Assembly: GCA_009782665.1 (NCBI GenBank)
Contig: WRIP01000038.1
Coordinates: 1 to 9,520 of the forward strand
DNA: 9,520 nt
Source of the DNA: Oscillospiraceae bacterium
GTDB taxonomy: Bacteria > Bacillota > Clostridia > Oscillospirales > Ruminococcaceae
Direction: 5' to 3'
The notes under the pieces are model-generated. The model worked only from the letters and a program-made list of their open reading frames with translations, made no database searches and was not told where the DNA came from. Below are positions 6,380 through 9,520 of the stretch, in pieces (positions within the stretch are counted from its first letter, which is position 1; each line of letters begins with the position of its first letter). A program made the position numbers and the translations under genes.

Positions 6380-7363
6380 TCATATACCGTATCTAGTCGC
6401 GTCATAGCTATCAGGATGCTGCTGCATCCATGAAATTGTCTCATCCAACCCCTCACTCAACGAATAGTTCGGTGTATATGAGCAGAGTTGTTTAATTTTA
6501 GTGTTATCTCCGAACAGACGTTCAACCTCGCTGTTAACCGGTCGTAATCTCATCGAGTCGGAGACGATAACGGCTTCGGGATTGATCTTTCCAATCAACA
6601 GTTTGGCGAGTTCCCCAATAGCGACTTCGGTCCCGGTACAGATATTGACTTCCTGTCCGTCTGCCGCCGGGGTTTCAGCTAGCAACATGAAACCGCGAAT
6701 GGTATCCTTGACATAGTTAAAATCTCTGGTCGAAGTGAGGTTACCGAGATGTATTTCCAACATACCAGCCAGTAGCTGTGAGATAATGGTAGGAATTATG
6801 GCTCGGGTTGATTGTCTGGGTCCAAAGGCATTAAAGGGTCTGACAATGGTCACCGGAAGTCCGAAACTCCGATGATAACTCTCAGCAAGTCGGTCGGCAG
6901 CAATTTTAGTCGCTGAGTAGGGGGACTGCCCGCTGTATGGGTGGTGTTCATCCATCGGAACATAGCGTGCAGTGCCATATACCTCTGAGGTGGAGGTTAT
7001 CATTATTCTAGCTGGCTGCTCATCTCTGGCTGCATTAAGTAGATTGAGTGTCCCCTTAATGTTAGTGTCTACATAACTATCGGGTGAATGATAACTAAAA
7101 GGAATACCGATGAGTGCAGCCAGATGAAACACTGTATCAATCCCCTTCATCGCCAACCTTACACCGTTAGGATCTCGTATATCTCCCATAAAAAACTCGA
7201 TGGATGAAGATATATGTGGGTCGGTTTGATCTAACCAGCCACGACTTCCGAAAGAGTTATATAAGCAAAATGCACGCACATCAAAGCCAGCTTCAACCAA
7301 CCCTTCGGTCAGATGGCTTCCGATGAACCCGTCCGCACCTGTAACCAGTATTTTTTTTGACAT
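6380..7363 (-). CDS. legB: LegB-like NAD-dependent nucleotide-sugar 4,6-dehydratase
   Basis: Extended short-chain dehydrogenase/reductase that converts a UDP- or GDP-N-acetylglucosamine to its 4-keto-6-deoxy form, the substrate of the LegC aminotransferase. Seen: the NAD-binding 'TGADGFIGSH' at 8-17 (Gly9, Gly12, Gly15); 'YNSFGSRGWLD' at 35-45, a signature of the LegB-type subgroup; 'TSTSEVYGTA' at 123-132 with the catalytic Thr/Ser area; 'YSATK' with Tyr149 and Lys153; 'VRPFNAFGPRQSTRAIIPTI'; and 'STRDFNYVKDT' for substrate binding. The 327-residue length is normal. GAGGTGA is placed 4 bases before the ATG. It is the first gene of the minus-strand run and diverges from legG across a 144-base gap. 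The sugar nucleotide (UDP or GDP) cannot be read from the sequence. Confidence 0.9.
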   Translation of the reverse strand: MSKKILVTGADGFIGSHLTEGLVEAGFDVRAFCLYNSFGSRGWLDQTDPHISSSIEFFMGDIRDPNGVRLAMKGIDTVFHLAALIGIPFSYHSPDSYVDTNIKGTLNLLNAARDEQPARIMITSTSEVYGTARYVPMDEHHPYSGQSPYSATKIAADRLAESYHRSFGLPVTIVRPFNAFGPRQSTRAIIPTIISQLLAGMLEIHLGNLTSTRDFNYVKDTIRGFMLLAETPAADGQEVNICTGTEVAIGELAKLLIGKINPEAVIVSDSMRLRPVNSEVERLFGDNTKIKQLCSYTPNYSLSEGLDETISWMQQHPDSYDATRYGI

Positions 7364-7397
7364 CGCTTCACCTCAAAAAACGATTTCTTTCGGTTAC

Positions 7398-7426
7398 ATA
7401 ATAGCTCAAACGATAGTAAAAAGCAA
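7398..7426 (-). promoter_or_regulatory. Candidate sigma-70-type promoter for legB-legC
   Basis: On the minus strand TTGCTT (7426-7421) and TATTAT (7403-7398) are separated by exactly 17 bases. The -10 matches the consensus at 5 of 6 positions, the -35 at 3 of 6. It lies about 35-60 bases upstream of the legB start, the right place for the only visible promoter of the minus-strand run. Confidence 0.45.
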
Positions 7427-7465
7427 CCGACGAAATATCGCTTAATCTATATCATAAAGTAATTG

Positions 7466-7483
7466 ATATATGATATCATATAT
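7466..7483. promoter_or_regulatory. 18-bp perfect palindrome between divergent legB and legG; possible operator
   Basis: ATATATGATATCATATAT is its own reverse complement and centres on GATATC, 24 bases before the legG start and about 100 bases before legB. Such a site in a divergent gap suits a dimeric regulator controlling one or both sides. It could equally be an AT-rich promoter melting region, since no clear -35/-10 pair for legG was found around it. Confidence 0.4.
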
Positions 7484-7507
7484 ACACATTGCTGTTGAGG
7501 TTGAGGT

Positions 7508-8674
7508 ATGAACTGTGGTAACAAATCAGAATATATGCTGGCGGTTGTGACCGGTTCTAGAGCGGAATTCGGGTTGCTTCGAGGGGTGATTGACGAGATA
7601 CTGTGTCACTCAGTGGGGCTACAGTTACTAGTAACCGGTGCCCATCTGTCTGCCGACTACGGTGCTACTATCTCGGAGATTACTGACGGTGGATATGAGA
7701 TAAGCCGATGTTTCGATATCCTGGGGGATAACCCATCCGAGAATATCGACACCGCCTTTGCTAGCGCGATTACGCAGTTCGGCAACTACTTTGCCGAGGT
7801 TAAGCCAGATATGCTTATACTGTTAGGAGACAGGTATGAGATGCTAGCTGTAGCACTGGCTGCGACCTTCCATGCGATACCGATTGCACATATATCGGGT
7901 GGTGATGTAACCGAGGGTGCACTAGATGATGCATATAGACATTGTATAACTAAACTATCGCTGCTACACTTCCCTTCCACCGAAGTCTATGCCAACCGGG
8001 TCATACAACTCGGTGAGTCGCCCGACCGGGTCTTTGCAGTAGGAGCACTCGGTGTAGAAAACATCTTGAAACTCCCACGGATGTCACCCGAGTTACTTGG
8101 AGACACTATAGGGTTTGATATCCTAAATGACTATCTGTTGGTGACATATCATCCCGAGACGATATCAAACACCGATGTTGATCAGGCTCTTAATGCTCTA
8201 CTCACCGCTCTTGAGACGATTGCCCTTCCAGTCATCTTTACAAAGGCTAATGCCGACGCAGGTGGCAGTAGAATAAACGAAATACTGCAGGATTACTGTA
8301 ACCGAAACAAGACCTGTAAACTCTATGATAATTTGGGTTCACGAAATTATCTGAATGCAATGAGATATGCCGCCGTAGTGGTGGGAAACTCCAGCAGTAC
8401 AATTGTAGAGAGCCCGTCACTGGTCTGCCCTGCCGTCAATATTGGGGATCGTCAAAAGGGACGTGTAATGGCAAAGAGTATCATCTGTTGTGAAGACGAC
8501 TCAGAATCGATACTGTCCGCGATTAAAACAGCGCTGTCGGATGAGTTCAAGCAGAGTATAGCTGATGTTGTCAATCCCTACCAAGGAGTCGATGTCGCAA
8601 AGAGTATCGTTGCTCGAATACTGGAATACCTAGATTCCCCGCATCAAAAAATAAAGTCATTCTATGATCTCTAA
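7508..8674 (+). CDS. legG: LegG/NeuC-like hydrolysing UDP-sugar 2-epimerase
   Basis: Epimerase that inverts C2 and releases UDP (or GDP) from an N-acetylated amino sugar, giving the free sugar that a synthase condenses with phosphoenolpyruvate. Seen: 'VVTGSRAEFGLLRGVI' at 13-28, the family's nucleotide-binding opening; 'VTGAHLSADYGATISEI' at 42-58; 'LGDRYEMLAVA' at 106-116; 'HISGGDVTEGALDDAYRH' at 128-145, the hallmark of the hydrolysing NeuC/LegG branch; 'VTYHPET'; and 'GNSSSTIVESPSL' near the C-terminus. Length 388 is normal. GAGG at 7497-7500 supports the ATG at 7508. The choice of LegG over NeuC rests on the neighbouring legB and legC, since NeuC (UDP-GlcNAc to ManNAc) needs neither a dehydratase nor an aminotransferase. 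The next gene follows on the same strand after 65 bases. Confidence 0.9.
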   Translation: MNCGNKSEYMLAVVTGSRAEFGLLRGVIDEILCHSVGLQLLVTGAHLSADYGATISEITDGGYEISRCFDILGDNPSENIDTAFASAITQFGNYFAEVKPDMLILLGDRYEMLAVALAATFHAIPIAHISGGDVTEGALDDAYRHCITKLSLLHFPSTEVYANRVIQLGESPDRVFAVGALGVENILKLPRMSPELLGDTIGFDILNDYLLVTYHPETISNTDVDQALNALLTALETIALPVIFTKANADAGGSRINEILQDYCNRNKTCKLYDNLGSRNYLNAMRYAAVVVGNSSSTIVESPSLVCPAVNIGDRQKGRVMAKSIICCEDDSESILSAIKTALSDEFKQSIADVVNPYQGVDVAKSIVARILEYLDSPHQKIKSFYDL

Positions 8675-8676
8675 TC

Positions 8677-8701
8677 TCTATCTCACAAAAGCTGAGATAG
8701 A
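8677..8701 (+). other. Hairpin between legG and the oxidoreductase gene
   Basis: TCTATCTCA (8677-8685) and TGAGATAGA (8693-8701) form a perfect 9-bp stem with a 7-base loop, beginning 3 bases after the legG stop. No T run follows, so it is not a standard intrinsic terminator. It could protect the upstream message or partly reduce transcription of the next gene. Confidence 0.5.
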
Positions 8702-8739
8702 AAACTATACTACATCCAACACAAGGCAGGAAACGGTTC

Positions 8740-9520
8740 ATGAAGATACTAGTCATCGGTTTAGGCTCGATGGGAAAACGTCGATTGCGATTACTGCAAG
8801 CGTTCTGGAGTGACTTTTTACTGGTCGGCGTGGACGCTTCCGAAAGCAGACGGCAGCAAACTGAAGCTACACTCGGTATCGATTGTTATGACAGTCTTAC
8901 TGCGGCATTAGTTAACTTTCAACCGGATGCAGCCTTTGTCTCGACCCCTCCTCTCACCCACGGAGAGATAATCGGTATATTGCTTGCGAACAACGTTCAT
9001 GTGTTCTCCGAGATAAACCTCACAGACGACCAGTATGATGAAAATATATCACTTGCAGTTGCTAATCATAAGGTGCTCTTTCTCTCTTCTACCCCACTCT
9101 ATCGCAAGGAAATCGAGTTTATCTCGCGTGCTGCAAAAGGCAAAGAAAAGCTTAGCTATCGTTATCACGTCGGTCAGTATCTGCCGGATTGGCATCCTTG
9201 GGAAAATTATAAGGATTTCTTTGTGCATGACAAGCGCACCAATGGGGTCCGAGAGATCATGGCCATCGAACTCCCCTGGATTTATAAAGCATTCGGCGAT
9301 ATTGAAAACATTGCAGCCATAGCGGGGAAGGCTAGCCGCTTGGAGATCAATTTTCCTGATACCATTATGGTCTTATTAACCCATCGGGGTGGTCACCAAG
9401 GGATGCTTTGCTTCGATATCGTAGCCCGGAAAGCGCGGCGCAGCTTTGAAGCGTTTAATGAGGACCTACATATTTTTTGGGAAGGCAAACCGGAAACCTT
9501 AGCCGAATATCAGATCGATC
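8740..9520 (+). CDS. Gfo/Idh/MocA family oxidoreductase, cut by the right edge (nonulosonate-cluster type)
   Basis: N-terminal 260 codons of an NAD(P)-dependent sugar oxidoreductase; the frame is open to the window end. Seen: Rossmann motif 'VIGLGSMGKRR' at 5-15 (Gly7, Gly9, Gly12) with Asp32 at the end of the second strand, favouring NAD; 'PDAAFVSTPPLTHGEI' at 62-77; and 'VHVFSEINLTDDQYDE' at 87-102, where most family members have an EKP motif. Here the sequence is Glu91-Ile-Asn, so the usual Lys is absent. I recall nonulosonic-acid-cluster members (PtmF-like) with a similar EIN/ELN variant, so this may be a subgroup trait. 'DWHPWENYKDFFVHD' lies in the second domain. An AGGA about 9 bases before the ATG supports the start. 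It follows legG on the same strand; a role in preparing or modifying the sugar precursor is inferred. Confidence 0.82.
   Translation, partial: MKILVIGLGSMGKRRLRLLQAFWSDFLLVGVDASESRRQQTEATLGIDCYDSLTAALVNFQPDAAFVSTPPLTHGEIIGILLANNVHVFSEINLTDDQYDENISLAVANHKVLFLSSTPLYRKEIEFISRAAKGKEKLSYRYHVGQYLPDWHPWENYKDFFVHDKRTNGVREIMAIELPWIYKAFGDIENIAAIAGKASRLEINFPDTIMVLLTHRGGHQGMLCFDIVARKARRSFEAFNEDLHIFWEGKPETLAEYQID

Noticed and set aside
6369..6383. Upstream ATG of legC at 6383 in ATGA overlap with the legB stop
   Set aside because: No Shine-Dalgarno sequence precedes it, while the ATG at 6368 has GAGGAAG at good spacing and gives the usual N-terminus of the family.
7508..8674. NeuC of a sialic acid pathway
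   Set aside because: The family fits, but the neighbouring 4,6-dehydratase and 4-aminotransferase are not needed for sialic acid and point to the legionaminic-type pathway.
9035..9322. A 95-codon plus-strand frame within the oxidoreductase gene
   Set aside because: It is a shifted frame inside a continuous Gfo/Idh/MocA coding sequence and shows no family motif.

Overview
The window is bacterial chromosomal DNA of moderate GC, dense in genes and with many ATA isoleucine codons. A DegV-family protein, a SAM hydroxide adenosyltransferase, a GIY-YIG protein and an IscB-type element would fit an anaerobic Gram-positive-like lineage (Clostridia, Coriobacteriia, Chloroflexi). No gene here fixes the phylum, so this is a weak inference.

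Layout. (1) Positions 1-1985, plus strand: the C-terminal part of a SAM hydroxide adenosyltransferase (DUF62 family) cut by the window edge, then DNA polymerase IV (dinB) and a small GIY-YIG nuclease-like protein. (2) Around 1963-2001 a hairpin with A and T tracts on its two sides forms a bidirectional terminator that overlaps the coding ends of two convergent genes. (3) Positions 2000-7363, minus strand, one co-directional run read right to left: legB, legC, an IscB-type mobile element, degV, a YghO-like GNAT protein, and a small zinc-ribbon/tail-anchored membrane protein. (4) Positions 7364-7507 form a divergent control region with an 18-bp perfect AT-rich palindrome. (5) Positions 7508-9520, plus strand: legG (hydrolysing UDP-sugar 2-epimerase, NeuC-like) and a Gfo/Idh/MocA oxidoreductase that runs off the window.

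The dehydratase, aminotransferase and 2-epimerase are the set that makes a 2,4-diamino-hexose precursor of legionaminic-type nonulosonic acid. The synthase (LegI) and CMP-transferase (LegF) are not in the window and would be expected beyond position 9520.

The most unusual region is 4390-5225. It is a degenerate IscB element (ISC, IS200/IS605-like). A 237-codon frame keeps the HNH domain, the RuvC-III motif and the C-terminal domain of IscB, but the N-terminal RuvC-I and bridge-helix half is gone, and an in-frame TAA replaces the expected Tyr of an 'REY' motif. Both ends carry closely related imperfect hairpins, and the left end holds further hairpins that may be what is left of an omega-RNA (HEARO-like). 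The insertion lies a few bases after the legC stop and a few bases before the degV start, leaving degV without a visible Shine-Dalgarno sequence.
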